From: Paramacrobiotus metropolitanus
Taxonomy: Eukaryota; Tardigrada; Eutardigrada; Parachela; Macrobiotidae
Assembly: GCF_019649055.1 (NCBI RefSeq)
Contig: NW_026570309.1
Location: 496,001-560,000, forward strand
Direction of reading: 5' to 3'
Length of the DNA: 64,000 bases
The translations under genes were made by a program, and so were the position numbers. Shown in pieces: positions 1-11,600 of this stretch. Positions within the stretch are counted from its first letter, which is position 1. Every line of letters begins with the position of its first letter. The notes under the pieces were generated by a model. That model ran no database searches, was not told where the DNA came from, and saw only the letters and a list, made by a program, of their open reading frames with translations.

Positions 1-1223
1 ATAATGACCTTGTGCTCTTCCGGTACTACCTAACATAACGTCCGTCCGTGTTTTGCGCCTAACCTTTTACACCATTCCACAGTGACAGTTCTGAATCATC
101 AGTCTGGCGTGTATGAGACATGTCTGCGACCGTGCGCAGTGGCGCACCTAATTAATCCGGACCAACCCCATCTAGTAATGTGCTCGTTTGCAAAGAGAAA
201 ATTTACTCAGTAGATGTTGCAGATGCTTTATGATAAGCAGAACAGCAAGGGAGATGAGATGGTTGTAATAATAACGTACTTTCTGGTGTGCTGCTGTAAT
301 ACACATTGTATTTATTGTGCACTCTGTAATTAGAGTGAGCATTACAGCAGCAAACCAGAAACTGCGGCACGGCTGACGGTACAGAGGCACGCTCCCTACT
401 TATTGTTATTTCCATAAGCATGTACAAATGTACGAAAACATTACAGATTAATGCTTAACGTTATGCAGATGTTTCATAACAAATGGCAGACAATTTAGAT
501 TTTAGGGCACTGGGGTCAAGTCTAAAACGACTCACGCGTACTGGGAAATTAGAATTACTAAAGGTTGTCGAATCAATACTGTTACGGCAATCATTATTAG
601 TCGGACCGAGAAAATCGGATGGCCACCCGTAAAATCGGCTTTAAATTCGGCGTTGGGCCGAACGGCTCATTTCCCAATCGAGCGTTTTAAACGAGCTGCA
701 GCTTCATAATGTCCAGTTGCTTTAGTTTTCTGTTAGTCCGGTTATGCTTTTGATCGAGTGACGTTGACAGCCGTTTAGAATCTGTGACAGAAAAAAAGGA
801 TTACGCACGTAACGGAACTACAATTCTGTGACAGCAGTATGGGGAAGTACGTACTGGAATGGGAACGACAGTACGCTTATCTCTCGCTAAGATGTTTGCT
901 AACAACAACGGAAGTGTTCGTTACCACCGTGGTTAGTAGTTACGTCATGAATTACAGTATGCACTACCATGATACACGATTTTGTTGGCCACCTTGTTCG
1001 TGTCAAACAAATGTTTACCCAACGTGTCCGCTGGGATTTCTGGAATTGTCAAGGCCTATGTGGACCGATGAATTGCATTCTGCCAGTAGTGTATCTCCCG
1101 TTGATGTGTACATACTACAACATACCTTTCCGGCATCAGTTTTGTGATGCTTTAAATTTTTGAAGTCTCAGGCAGACCTGGAAAACCTGATTTCTGCTGC
1201 TGCTCAGCATTTATTTGTTCGGA
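1..1223. other. Intergenic, upstream of GPCR
   Basis: No gene can be supported here. Short open frames exist on both strands (for example 839-1147 plus) but they lack domain similarity, signal peptides or convincing splice sites. The GPCR promoter and 5' UTR probably lie in the last few hundred bases, with no clear TATA box. Confidence 0.5.
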
Positions 1224-2418
1224 ATGAATTGTCCTAATAATACAACATCAGGATTTGACAATTCTTCACGGATTCCGGCACCACAACTTAACCCGTTCAT
1301 TTTAGCTACCACATGGTTCACTGTCATAGCTTGCGCATTAAGTCTTTTAGGCAACGGACTTGTGTTGTTCCTGTTTGTGCGCACTCGCGCTTTGCGCACT
1401 AGTTTCAACATCTACATCGCGAATGTCGCCGCGGCAGAGATTATTTACGGCATTTGCGGCATTCCGGTACAGTTCGCGAATCAATACTACAACTACTGGC
1501 CGTATGGGTTTGGTTGGTGCAGTTTTCTGGAGGGTGGCGCTACGGTAGCGGGTGCCAGCATCCGGCAGGCGCACATGCTGATGACCCTCAATCGGATGTG
1601 GGCCATTCTGCAGCCACATTCGTATAATCAGCAACATACATGGAAGATGGCCCTGTTTTTTATTCTTCTGACCTGGGGTTTGGTCGCCGGTTTGTACCTA
1701 CCAATCTGTGTGCATGGAAGAACGCTTATTTCACCGGAAGAGAAATTGTGCATTATTAATGTCAGTTATCAGTTTCTCACGGTAATTGCTGCACGGATGG
1801 TTGCGTACGATTTTCCACTGCTGACACATCTAGTCTGCTTTCCGATTATCGCGTGCATGTTGTACAAAAGGAGTCGAAAAAAAGAAAATGCTGGCGTAGA
1901 GGAAAAATCTCAAAACACCGGTGAGTATGACGATCTCTTTTTGAGTTTTTGCCGTAAATTTTAATCAGATTAATATTTTTCTATTATAAAATAAACTATG
2001 CTTTTTTTGGTTTTTCAGCCGGTCCAGCATAGTTGTAAGACCGGAATAAATACAAACATTAGCCCATTTTTATTAACTGAGTTGTTTTACAATAGCAAAT
2101 ACGGGTTCCCATGGCCCTGTCACAGGAGCAAATAAAGTGTCTCCGCTCCAAGTAGCTTCCAGGAAACGTAGCCGCGGTCGGACCGGCAACGGCAGCAACC
2201 GTGTATTTGTCTACGTGTCGATTGCCGTCACGCTGTGCTGGTCCTCGACATCGGCATTCTGGATTCTAGCCGATCATACGGGATACTGGGACGAAACTTA
2301 CTATGGTTTGCAGACTTGCATAACCTACGCAAATTCGGTCCTCAACCCGGTATTGTGTTTTGTCGCCATGGAAAAGTATCGGCTTGCTTTAAAAAAATGT
2401 TATCCTGCGTCCGTTTGA
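1224..2418 (+). CDS. Rhodopsin-class (class A) orphan GPCR, two exons
   Basis: Seven-transmembrane receptor of the plasma membrane, predicted to signal through G proteins; ligand unknown. Exons 1224-1920 and 2096-2418 join in phase (donor GTGAGT, acceptor TTTTACAATAG) to give about 339 residues. The extracellular N terminus has N-glycosylation sequons (NNT, NSS). TM1 carries the family signature (LLGNGLVLFLF), and TM3 follows the conserved cysteine in FGWCSF, pairing with the cysteine of EKLC in loop 2. The DRY motif is replaced by LNRMW. Exon 2 carries TM6 and TM7 with NSVLNPVLCF, an NPxxY variant lacking tyrosine. I start at the ATG at 1224 because the open frame upstream has no ATG. The altered DRY and NPxxY motifs suggest a divergent, lineage-expanded receptor rather than a conserved amine or peptide receptor. 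Confidence 0.85.
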
Positions 2419-2631
2419 CTGTGTCATAGTGGCGTTTAGAAAACTCGGGAATATTGTTTTCTTTTATTTTACCTGAATAAACTGTAACATAAGCATGTAC
2501 TTACGTGTAGAATGACTGTTTTTTGTGGTCCGTATTTCGTATATGCTCGCTTCTGGATTTGTTGAATCACCACTGGGAAAAATGGACGTCATCACACAGT
2601 TACAATCCAAAAGACTTTTGTATCAAAAATC

Positions 2632-2905
2632 TGTTTCACAACATTTAGCTTTATAGGAAAATTACCGTATGTTTATATTTCTTATTGGTAAACAAAACTT
2701 GGAAATATTCATATGAGCAGGACGCTACCGTAGTACAAAGTACTATGTACTGCCTTACCTGCAGATATTGTTTCACAACATTTAGCTTTATAGGAAAATT
2801 ACCGTATGTTTATATTTCTTATTGGTAAACAAAACTTGGAAATATTCATATGAGCAGGACGCTACCGTAGTACAAGGTACTATGTACTGCCTTACCTGCA
2901 GATAT
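2632..2905. repeat. Direct tandem duplication of a 137-bp unit
   Basis: Two adjacent copies, 2632-2768 and 2769-2905, are nearly identical over their whole length (one mismatch seen, in the CAAAGTAC/CAAGGTAC stretch). The near-identity points to a recent event. It lies between the GPCR and the cysteine-rich cluster and contains no open frame of interest. Confidence 0.9.
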
Positions 2906-3161
2906 TTTATTTCAGTGCCCCACACGGTTTTGCAGCATCTGTGATTTTACCTGTATATAGGGTTTTACGGGCACTGCAGTATCCGTAGATCATTTCAGCT
3001 GACCCGTACCGACATGAACCACGACATGCTTCCGACACGCAAAAAGTGAATTTTCAAAAATTTTGTTTCTGGCTTATTCCAAACACTTAACCGCATACGA
3101 AAGTTTTCGTTTGCAGTCAGCGAATATCGATTTTTTGAAATTTTTAAATTGACAACGGGAC

Positions 3162-3397
3162 ATGAGTCACCTCAAGCAGGTTCAGTTACATATATATTTG
3201 ACAACCGGAAGAAGTCTACAGGTACTGGTTTGCACAATTCTAGAAATGAGACTACGAAGAAAGCTTTGTGTTGTTAGCACTCTGATACAGTTCGTAGTAC
3301 ATACCATTTACTTTTTGTTCTGCCTCGCGATACTGACAATATTTTACCTTTTTACGAAAGATGAATTTTCTGAATTTGAAGCCGGAAATAGTGCCTT
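3162..3397 (+). CDS. Candidate exon with membrane anchor, or 5' exon of the next gene
   Basis: An open frame with an ATG at 3162 and another at 3246. It encodes a basic stretch (MRLRRK) followed by about 25 hydrophobic residues (FVVHTIYFLFCLAILTIFYL) and ends at a strong donor, TTG|GTAAGT, at 3398. A pyrimidine-rich acceptor at about 3588 (CTTTCCTTTCCAG) lies before the next gene; joining to it adds about ten codons and then a stop. It could be a small type II membrane protein or a fortuitous frame in the 5' UTR of the downstream gene. No homologue recognised. Confidence 0.3.
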
Positions 3398-3495
3398 GGT
3401 AAGTAGACAGGTATTCTAATATGAGTACTTGATAAAAAGCATTTATAAGGGAAAGAGGGTAACCATTTTGCACGCGGGCCTTAGAAGTACGGAAA

Positions 3496-3632
3496 GGCAA
3501 CAAGTAGAGTACAGTTGAGGTCTGCTACCGAACTCTATTAATTTATCTTGATAAGGCTAATAAATTAACTACTACTCGCTTTCCTTTCCAGCCGTTCTGC
3601 AGTTTAGCGATAACAGTTGATTAATCTACGGT
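3496..3632 (+). promoter_or_regulatory. Conserved upstream block, copy A, with GATA palindrome
   Basis: This stretch is recognisably similar to 5541-5680 upstream of the paralogous gene. Its core, TTATCTTGATAA at 3543-3554, is a back-to-back pair of GATA-type sites about 240 bp before the ATG at 3795. It is followed in both copies by a pyrimidine tract and CAG that could be a 3' splice site in the 5' UTR. A role in expression is inferred from conservation between duplicates. Confidence 0.5.
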
Positions 3633-3794
3633 CCAATAGCAGAATGAGTCCGACTACCCGGTAGCTTGTATGGGGATTTGGTAGATTTTTCAAAAGACAT
3701 ATCTTGTGGTAGTATTTCAGCGACTGGTCATTTGTGCCGCAAACTGCTGAATTGGAATGAATTTAATGCATAACCCGGCCGCATGACCGTAAAA

Positions 3795-4742
3795 ATGTTT
3801 TTAAGGCTTTATGCAGCATTGTATTGTGGTTCAATTGGACTTCTACTTAGCACCACATCACTGGAATGCAAAGTATCGCTGACCACGACGGGGAAATATT
3901 GCACCGGCCATTGTGGGAAATACACTTATCCCTATCACTGGTGTCCTGTAGAATACTGGTGCCGAAAAATAAAGGGACGGCATAGAACCGCTCGTTGTCA
4001 AAACTGGGAATACTGTTCCCCGGATTCACAGCTGACGAGCCATGGAAAACGATGTAAAGCTGACAGTGCATGTGATTACCATGGCTACAGCTACATGTGG
4101 TGCTATACGGAAGATAACAGCTGGGACTACTGTGCCCCACCCAGCGTGGAATGGTGTGATCCAGTCTACGCTACCAGCACCTCCAAGAACGGGCAGTTTT
4201 GTAAGGACCAGTGCGAGCCACGCGGCTACCGGTATCACTGGTGTCATACTCCATATGGATGGTTCAACTGGGATTACTGCAATCCCGAAAAAACTATCCC
4301 GAAGGGAGCAGCCATTCATTTCAAGGTACAGGAGGATTTTCCCAATAAATGCCGCTGTCAAGGACAAAAGGTCATAAATGCCGGTATGAAACAGACGTTC
4401 CGCGTTATCTGCACAGAACGACAGGTTAACTTTACTGATGCGCCGCGATGCCGGGATGAGAGGTTTATATTGCCAAACAGCACTAGTGACTGGTTGGGAA
4501 CAGATTGCACTTACAGCGGTTACCCACGTAGCTGCCCGGAATACATTAATCATGAATGGGATTATTATACGGAATTACTGCACGTCATTGGCCAGCGTAT
4601 TTGCCAGCAGAAGCATCGGAAACAATTTTGTGTGGATGAGGCCCACACTGCAAAGCGTTGCTCGGATGTCACTTTTCAGGCTGAAAAGGAACAAGATAAC
4701 TATGTATTAAGCGGCATTGTATTGCCGCAACTGTTCTTTTAG
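3795..4742 (+). CDS. Secreted cysteine-rich protein with three WDYC repeats, copy A
   Basis: Single-exon gene of about 315 residues. I prefer the ATG at 3795 over 3783 because it matches the paralogue's start. A signal peptide (MFLRLYAALYCGS...ECK) is followed by three repeats of about 45 residues with the pattern GxxC-x3-C-x3-GYxYxWC...WDYCxP (roughly residues 30-75, 80-120, 130-165). A different C-terminal domain of about 120 residues follows, with CRCQGQKVINAG, NSTSDWLGTDC and further paired cysteines. The even cysteine spacing implies disulfide-bonded extracellular modules. I do not know the function; similar repeats occur in uncharacterised secreted animal proteins as far as I recall. 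It heads a tandem array with the genes at 5850 and 7680. Confidence 0.8.
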   Translation: MFLRLYAALYCGSIGLLLSTTSLECKVSLTTTGKYCTGHCGKYTYPYHWCPVEYWCRKIKGRHRTARCQNWEYCSPDSQLTSHGKRCKADSACDYHGYSYMWCYTEDNSWDYCAPPSVEWCDPVYATSTSKNGQFCKDQCEPRGYRYHWCHTPYGWFNWDYCNPEKTIPKGAAIHFKVQEDFPNKCRCQGQKVINAGMKQTFRVICTERQVNFTDAPRCRDERFILPNSTSDWLGTDCTYSGYPRSCPEYINHEWDYYTELLHVIGQRICQQKHRKQFCVDEAHTAKRCSDVTFQAEKEQDNYVLSGIVLPQLFF

Positions 4743-5540
4743 ATGGTATTTTAGTTGTTTGTTTGTACCAAAATTAGCATAAATTCGGTTGGATTTATCA
4801 TTATGCGACCGATGCGAGTAAATAATTATTTCGGTAGATTCCTGAAGTCTTAATTCGAGATATACACACACCATGCAACAGTGCGTTTTAGCAGTTCTCG
4901 GCACAGTTTTACTAACGCGTGACATGGATATGCTTGCAGCTCATTGCAGCAAATTTTATTTCTCTGGAGGAGTGTAAGGCCCAAATTTTAATAAAAAAAC
5001 ACAAATTCTAGCGGTCAGCTATAACTTATTTTTGGTGCAACTTTGCCCTCATATTATGTGGCTAAAATTACAATGGCTTTATCCCAGAAACGATGTTTGA
5101 TATAACCTGATTCGTGGAAAGCACATAACGAACTGGTTGCCACCGCCGGGTCAATATCCGAAATATTCTAGGAGCGCCTATGAATTTATCATCCGATTGA
5201 CAACAATGAGAAAGATTCTTCTAAGAGAATCTGTATATAATTAGGTCACGATGGTTGACTGTTGCGCCGGTAGCATGCCAGCACAGAGTATGTCTAGTAG
5301 AAGTATAAATCGTGCACTCGTACCATCGAAAGGTTCTTTATGACGAAATTGTATTTCCTTTACCAGCTTTACGTATATTTATTTTTTCCGAAACGGTACT
5401 ATCCGTTTAGATTTTCTGTCACAAAAAATAACTTGCAAATACGTTTGCTAAATAAGGCAAATGTTATTCTCTGTAAACACTAAGTAAAAGCGCAATTTTG
5501 TGAGGAAATATAGTAATCATCTTGCACGTGCATATGAGGT
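4743..5540. other. Intergenic spacer between cysteine-rich copies A and B
   Basis: AT-rich and without supported genes. It presumably holds the 3' UTR of copy A (AATAAA-like sequence near 4988) and distal promoter sequence of copy B. Confidence 0.5.
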
Positions 5541-5680
5541 AGGAACAAGAAACCTACAGAATAAGGTTGAGGTCTGCTACCGGTCAGTAATAATTTATCT
5601 TGATAAAGCTAACTAATTAACTCTCTGTTATGTCCAGCCACTCTGTAATTTTGTGATAGCAGTTGACGTGTCCACGATAA
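5541..5680 (+). promoter_or_regulatory. Conserved upstream block, copy B, with GATA palindrome
   Basis: Counterpart of 3496-3632. The shared text includes GAGGTCTGCTACCG and TTATCTTGATAA at 5595-5606, about 244 bp upstream of the ATG at 5850, almost the same distance as in copy A. Flanking sequence has diverged more than the GATA pair, which suggests selection on it. Confidence 0.5.
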
Positions 5681-5849
5681 AGTACTGTAACAAATTGAAC
5701 GCGGATGCGCTACAGCCTACGTATATCTGGAATATCGCATATTACTTTATCTTACCAAAACTCTGGTCGCAGTAACTAGACTACATATATTTGCGCTGCA
5801 CGTTGTAGCGTTTAACTGGAATATACCATACCAAACCCCAGTCGTAAAA

Positions 5850-6776
5850 ATGTTCTTAAGACTTTATGCAGTATTGTTGTGTTGTGGTTTAACTAGACTC
5901 CTGCTAAGCACGATATCAGTCGAATGCAAAGTATCGCTGACCACAAAGGGCAAATATTGCACTGGCCATTGTGGGACATACACTTATCCTTATCACTGGT
6001 GTCCTGTGAAATACTGGTGCCGGGAAAAGGTCAGTAAGTTTAGGTATGAAACCCGTCTCTGCCATGGTTGGGAATACTGCTCCCCGAATCCGCAGCTGAC
6101 CAGCCACGGAAAACGCTGCAAAGCTGACAGTGTGTGCGACTATCATGGGTATAGTTACATGTGGTGTTATACGGAGGATGACAGTTGGGACTATTGTGCC
6201 CCACCAAGCGTGGAGTGGTGTGATCCGGTCCACGCTACCAGCGCCTCCAAGGACGGACGTTACTGCGAGGACCAGTGCGAGTCACACGGCTCGCCGTACC
6301 ACTGGTGTTATGTTGCACGTGGATGGATGGATAATTTCTGGCTATTAATTCGGCCATGGGATTATTGCGAACCACCAGAAATTATGTTGGATGACGCAGC
6401 CATTCAGTTCAAGATACAGGAGGATTTTCCCGATAATTGCCGCTGTCAAGGACGAAAAGTCATAAACGCCGGTATGAAACAGACGTTTCGCGTTATCTGC
6501 ACAGAACGACAGGTTGCCTTTACTGATGCGCCGCGATGCCGGGATGATAGGCTTATCTTGCCGAACAGCACCAGTGACTGGCTGGGAACAGATTGCACGT
6601 ATAGCGGTTATCCACATGACTGCCCGCAGTACAGTAATTACGAAGAGGACTACTACACGGAATTAATGCACACTATTGGCCAGAGAGTGTGCGAGCAGAA
6701 ACACCGGATCCAGTTCTGCTTGAACGAGGTGTACAATACAAAGCTTTGCTCAGATATCGTTTTCCAAAGGGAATAA
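5850..6776 (+). CDS. Secreted cysteine-rich protein with three WDYC repeats, copy B
   Basis: Paralogue of the gene at 3795, 308 residues in one exon. It has the same order: signal peptide, three GxxC...YxWC...WDYC repeats, and a C-terminal cysteine domain (CRCQGRKVINAG, NSTSDWLGTDCTYSG). The second repeat and the C-terminal domain are the most conserved. The third repeat contains a short insertion around VARGWMDNFW. The start is fixed by homology and signal peptide. Gene and upstream block were duplicated together. Function unknown; extracellular from the signal peptide and cysteine content. Confidence 0.8.
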   Translation: MFLRLYAVLLCCGLTRLLLSTISVECKVSLTTKGKYCTGHCGTYTYPYHWCPVKYWCREKVSKFRYETRLCHGWEYCSPNPQLTSHGKRCKADSVCDYHGYSYMWCYTEDDSWDYCAPPSVEWCDPVHATSASKDGRYCEDQCESHGSPYHWCYVARGWMDNFWLLIRPWDYCEPPEIMLDDAAIQFKIQEDFPDNCRCQGRKVINAGMKQTFRVICTERQVAFTDAPRCRDDRLILPNSTSDWLGTDCTYSGYPHDCPQYSNYEEDYYTELMHTIGQRVCEQKHRIQFCLNEVYNTKLCSDIVFQRE

Positions 6777-7679
6777 TACAAAGACAACGATTAATGAGCT
6801 TTGAAATGCTCCAGCTGTTTGTGTGGTAAAGAAGATTTACTTGTGTAGTTTTGATAAAAATTTTAATTCAAAATCAATGTTGCAACTACTTAATAGCCGG
6901 CCATGTTCTAACGAAATGTGCTAGCGTCGTTTGTTAGCGCGCCATGATGACCTTGTTTGTGAGTGTGGTATAGGAGTAATCGGCGGCGGTTGGCGTAATA
7001 GCAGATAGTGAGCAGACACGACTGCAGCTGCTGCGTAAAAACATATTGTACATATTGTATTGTAAGCTTGTCCGGTAATTTCTGAATCAACACAGCGAAA
7101 TATGCAAATTTACGTGTTACGCCAAACTTCATACTACGGCACGCCACGCCACACTGCCTAAACACGTAGCCTGCATTTCGCTGGCGGGTGGCTTGGTGCG
7201 CGCCAGAATAATTTAATGAGAATTGTAGTAACTGCCTGGCGGAAGGTGGCTTGAAAAACGGTCGGTGTACTAAGCGACAATCTAACTGCGGAGCGCAATT
7301 AGACAATCCGATAAACGTAATAACGTGGTCATCGTTTCAAGCGCAAGCTTCGCGCAAGCTGTCTGTACCTTTACCTAACCGGTAATTTCCGAAATTACCG
7401 GACAAGCTTGTACTGCTGCACTCTAGCATCATCGGACTGCAATTTACCGATTACGTTGATAGTATCAAATAACAGCAAAGCAAGCCTGCGATAACGCTGT
7501 ACAAGAATTCGATTCACACAATTCACCCGGCTTGTTGATATAAAACTAAGGGCTTAACCCGTCACTCCGGCTGCCCGTGGACAACAATCGACATACAGTG
7601 CCAAAATTATTGTTTAATTGTGTTTTGCTAACCCATGCATCTAAGGAAGTAATGTGAGTGATAACATAATAATACGGAA
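6777..7679. other. Intergenic spacer with GATA/TATC pair
   Basis: No supported gene; the minus-strand frame at 6908-7306 lacks features. GATAGTATC at 7458-7466, about 220 bp before the third cysteine-rich gene, is again an inverted GATA pair, in the opposite arrangement to that of copies A and B. GATATAAAA near 7537 could serve as a TATA element. Confidence 0.35.
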
Positions 7680-8048
7680 ATGGGTTTATTAATCTTCCTG
7701 GTTATGACCGCCGCTTTGCTTTTGTTAAGCACAAGTGAGTGCAAAGTGTTCCTGTCCTATACCGGAAACTACTGTGCTGAACCGTGCCAGAATTATACGG
7801 GTTGGATTAGCGTGTACCATGGGTGTCCGGTGGAATATGCCTGCAAGAAGAAGAAGAAGAACAAATATCGGAAAGTGGATAGCCGATGCCGTGCTTGGCA
7901 GTACTGTTCGCCCAATGCCGAGTTAACCGCCTACGGGAAGCGATGCCAAAAGGACCATCCGTGTGGTTTTCATGGCTATAGTTATTGGTGGTGTCGCACG
8001 GATGATGACAGCTGGGATTACTGTTCACCGCAGCCCAGTTTGGATTAA
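7680..8048 (+). CDS. Short secreted cysteine-rich protein, two WDYC repeats (copy C)
   Basis: A 122-residue relative of the two preceding genes. A hydrophobic signal peptide (MGLLIFLVMTAALLLLSTSECK) is followed by repeat 1 (GNYC...YHGCPVEYACKK...WQYCSP) and repeat 2 (GKRC...GYSYWWC...SWDYCSP), then a stop. It lacks repeat 3 and the whole C-terminal domain. Since the frame ends cleanly after repeat 2, it may be a functional minimal form rather than a broken gene. Repeat 1 carries a lysine run (KKKKKNK) absent from the others. Function unknown. Confidence 0.75.
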   Translation: MGLLIFLVMTAALLLLSTSECKVFLSYTGNYCAEPCQNYTGWISVYHGCPVEYACKKKKKNKYRKVDSRCRAWQYCSPNAELTAYGKRCQKDHPCGFHGYSYWWCRTDDDSWDYCSPQPSLD

Positions 8049-8617
8049 AGAGGTTGTGATTAATAATTATCTAACGTAACTTATCTTATTATGGATGCTG
8101 GCCAACGGGAACTGACTCAAAGACGATGCGTTACTTTATACGCTATCGACCAAAACTTTTACCGTCAGGATTTCTGAAATTAAACTTTTTGTACTATAAT
8201 AACTCAACTGTTGTAATACGTACTAAATTTACGCTGCTCACGTTTTCTTAGCGGTCATCAGTACAAACATAGCCACAATACTATGTTATAAACTCCATAC
8301 GAATGCAGCTGCCTGCGTTTGGACTTTGCTGAATTATTACGCATATCACTCTCTTTAATGATTTTGTGGAACAACAAAATTTGTTAGTAGCTGGCAGGTA
8401 CCTTAACTTAAAAATAGTGAACTGGATCCTGGAATATTGAAAATTGTTCTTTACCGAAATCATTAGTTATCAACGGTGTGTTAAACACATGAACACCCAG
8501 AACATCGAATTTGTTATTTGGCCTTTTAATCATACTCCAGCACTTAATTAAAGAATAAGTTCAAGCAGTAAACAATAAAACAACCGGCCATTATATCTTT
8601 CCGAATTCCTTATCCAG
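8049..8617. other. Intergenic between convergent genes
   Basis: Holds the 3' ends of the cysteine-rich copy C (plus) and SELENBP1 (minus). Nothing else is supported. Confidence 0.5.
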
Positions 8618-11600
8618 TTACACCCAGATATCCGAAGAACAGTCGCCACCCGGATAGCGCACTTCATGACCGCGAATGGCCCCATCCGGTTCGCTGGACA
8701 GATCGACGTAAAACTCCGGATCGACCGTCATTCCTTGGGGACTGCAGTTTAACATAATGATTCCGCTGCCTTTCCTTAAAATAAAGTTGTAAGCATTACA
8801 TAGTATTCTTGTATTTAACATTGAAGGCACTGCAGATGTGCTTTAAATTCACATACTTCACCAGTTCCGGATAAAACTGCTTATCCCATGGCGTCAGCAG
8901 AGAACATGTAACGTATAACCGTTTGCCATCTCGGGATAACTGCAGCATATTAGGACCCGACCTGCAAATAAATTTCAAAGAAAAACAAATCATAAGAAAT
9001 TTGTTATAAGCGGAAACATGCACTCCACTATACAAGCTAAGGCACGCCCGTAATTTTGCAGTATTTTAGGAAACACTGGTTTGCTTATATTTAATTTGAC
9101 GCGAGGGGGCGACCGTTCACTTACCATATAGGATGACCTTTCACGACCAGCCTCTCTGGCTGTGTATCCAGTTCCTGGTCTTTTGTGACCTTAACGCCAG
9201 TGTCCTTGCAGATCAGACCTCCCAGGAAAACCTGAAATATTATAAAAGGTAATTCAGTGTATCCATGCATGTCGGCGTCAGTTCGACAGAATTTTTTTGT
9301 CTTACCGAAGAAACGAATTTGGGATGTTTTGTATCGGAGATATCATATTGTCTAACATCTCCGTGTAACCAATTAGCAAAGTATAGAAAGCGGTCATCCA
9401 GGGAAATGAGAATGTCGGAGATAAGGCCGGGCATAAAGGGCAATGCCCAGTTATCGACGAATTTTGGTGGGATTTTGATAACCGGTTCACATGTCCATTC
9501 ACCGTCCTGTATGGTACATAAGACAAAAGAGTGCATTGATAAAATTACCAAAAAAGCAACTGATGCACTACTCGAATAAACAAAAGCGTACAAAGATACG
9601 TAAAATAATCATATTATATGAATTATTCATGAATTAGAGCTGTTAACTACTTCTCAAAACCAGCAATATTTACAGGTTGTATTCGACGCTATGAGCACAC
9701 ACTGGATGAGTAAAACACCTTGCAACTTGAACGCATTTATTGTATACATAAGCGATGCTCGCCGTGTACATTACTGCCAATACACCGAAACAGGCAACTA
9801 AGCTTATTTTTTATGTGAAATCCATAATCCATATCGTTGGAGCAATAAAGCGACGATTTTGGAACTTATCGAAATATAAATTTTTGACTAGAACTGCAAA
9901 ACTTGACCCTCTAGACATATTTTTCTGATAATGAAAATTCTGTTTTCTTTCAATTCATACCGGAAGTGCTTTCTATAAAATACCAATTGGAAGCAGTGTT
10001 ATTGTGCTTTAACGGACTTATGGAAAATGATTCAACACACCTGACGGAAGAAACGGTAGACTACAGATTCCAGTGCTACGCCCACAAAGCCCTCGCTGGC
10101 GTCGGGATTGTGCAGGAAACGGACTTCCAGAGGGATCGCAGTGGGACCGTTCGCGTCACCCAGGCGCATGGATTTAATAATTGTGTGCTTATTCCAGTCC
10201 CAAAAGTGCAAAGAATGGCCCAATATCTGGTTAGTCGTGGCGTCTTCCATGTTGAAACCCTTCATGAAACTTTGCGGATACCCAAATTCGCTGGAGACCT
10301 GTGTTAACATTTTAAAACTGAAAAGAATGATTTTTTATTTACGGGATCTAGTGATTCACAGCAAAGTGTATATATATTCAGAGAAATATAGTTTTATTCC
10401 AAGTAGAGTGACTGCACATTATTAGTACAACTACAATCAAATCTCTTCAGTTTTTATGCATTTTCATCTACGTATCTCAGCAAAAGTAAGACTACGGACG
10501 CCACGCAAACCATAAAAATACTTACTCAAAAATGTCCAAAATATTCATACATGCAGGTACATTATACAACGGACGTTAATTTTTCCTTCAGTTTTAATTC
10601 TGGCGCAGAACAAAGAAATTATAACCTAAGGAATTGTAACGGCTTGTTGTGCAGTTTGTTTTAAAAGAAATTATTTTTTTCGATGGCTAGAAAGAGGAGT
10701 ATATTTAGTTTTTGCGAACACTTTTTTAAGTGCATAGTACATTTTATGATAAAATGTATTATGCACTTAAAAAAGTGTTCGCAATAACTAAATGTACTCC
10801 TCTTTCTAGCCATTTTTATCTGACAATATCCTTCCACATAATAAGTACATAAATGAATTTTCAACCACGCTGATTATATATTAACTAACCATAATATTAT
10901 GGCGTGGCTGATACCAGAAGTCATATCCCATAATATCCTGGCTGTTCTTATTCCACAACCCTTTCGGCTCGAAGGTCTCGCCGTCCAGCAGCAGAAAGGC
11001 ACCTTTGCCCTTGCCCTGCTGATCGCCCATGTAGGAGATCATAATCTCTCCCGACGGCAGACAATGCACGGTGTGCGGATACTGAATGTCAAAGCGCTGG
11101 GCAATCTGGGCACCATCGATGACTTTGTGTAAGCGCGGCGCGTTGGCGGTAGCCACGTCGACAATGTGGATGTTGCCGCTCTGCAGACCGGGAATGATGA
11201 GGAAGCGGCGCGTAATGGACGGATGCCGGCAACTGACGCAACTGTTCCATCCGAAATGGTGCAGCTCATCGCGGGGATCCGAGGAATACAGGCGATGGAT
11301 CACCTGATAGTATGCCAGCAAACATGCACTCCCGTAATATCGTGAATAATGAATACTTATCTCTATCTGTACAAGTATATGTATTACGGAGGCAAATTGT
11401 ATGATCCGCAAAAAAATGATTAAAGTGCAAATCATAATCATTAACTGGCATAGGGTTTCGAAAATATTTGTCGAAAAAGATTTAATTTTCAGTTTTCTAA
11501 AAAACATATATATTTTTTCCAAACATAATTTTATGGTAATTCTAATTGTCATTTCTTAATTGTCTATTTGCAAGGTCAGCAAAAATCCTGTGATGCATTT

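Noticed and set aside
172-427. Overlapping minus-strand frames near the window start
   Set aside because: Two overlapping frames with no motif, signal peptide or splice sites; composition like the surrounding non-coding DNA.
839-1163. Plus-strand frames just before the GPCR
   Set aside because: Two frames overlap; no homology and no promoter; probably upstream non-coding sequence or 5' UTR.
6908-7306. 132-codon minus frame between cysteine-rich copies B and C
   Set aside because: No recognisable domain, odd composition, and it would read against the promoter of copy C.
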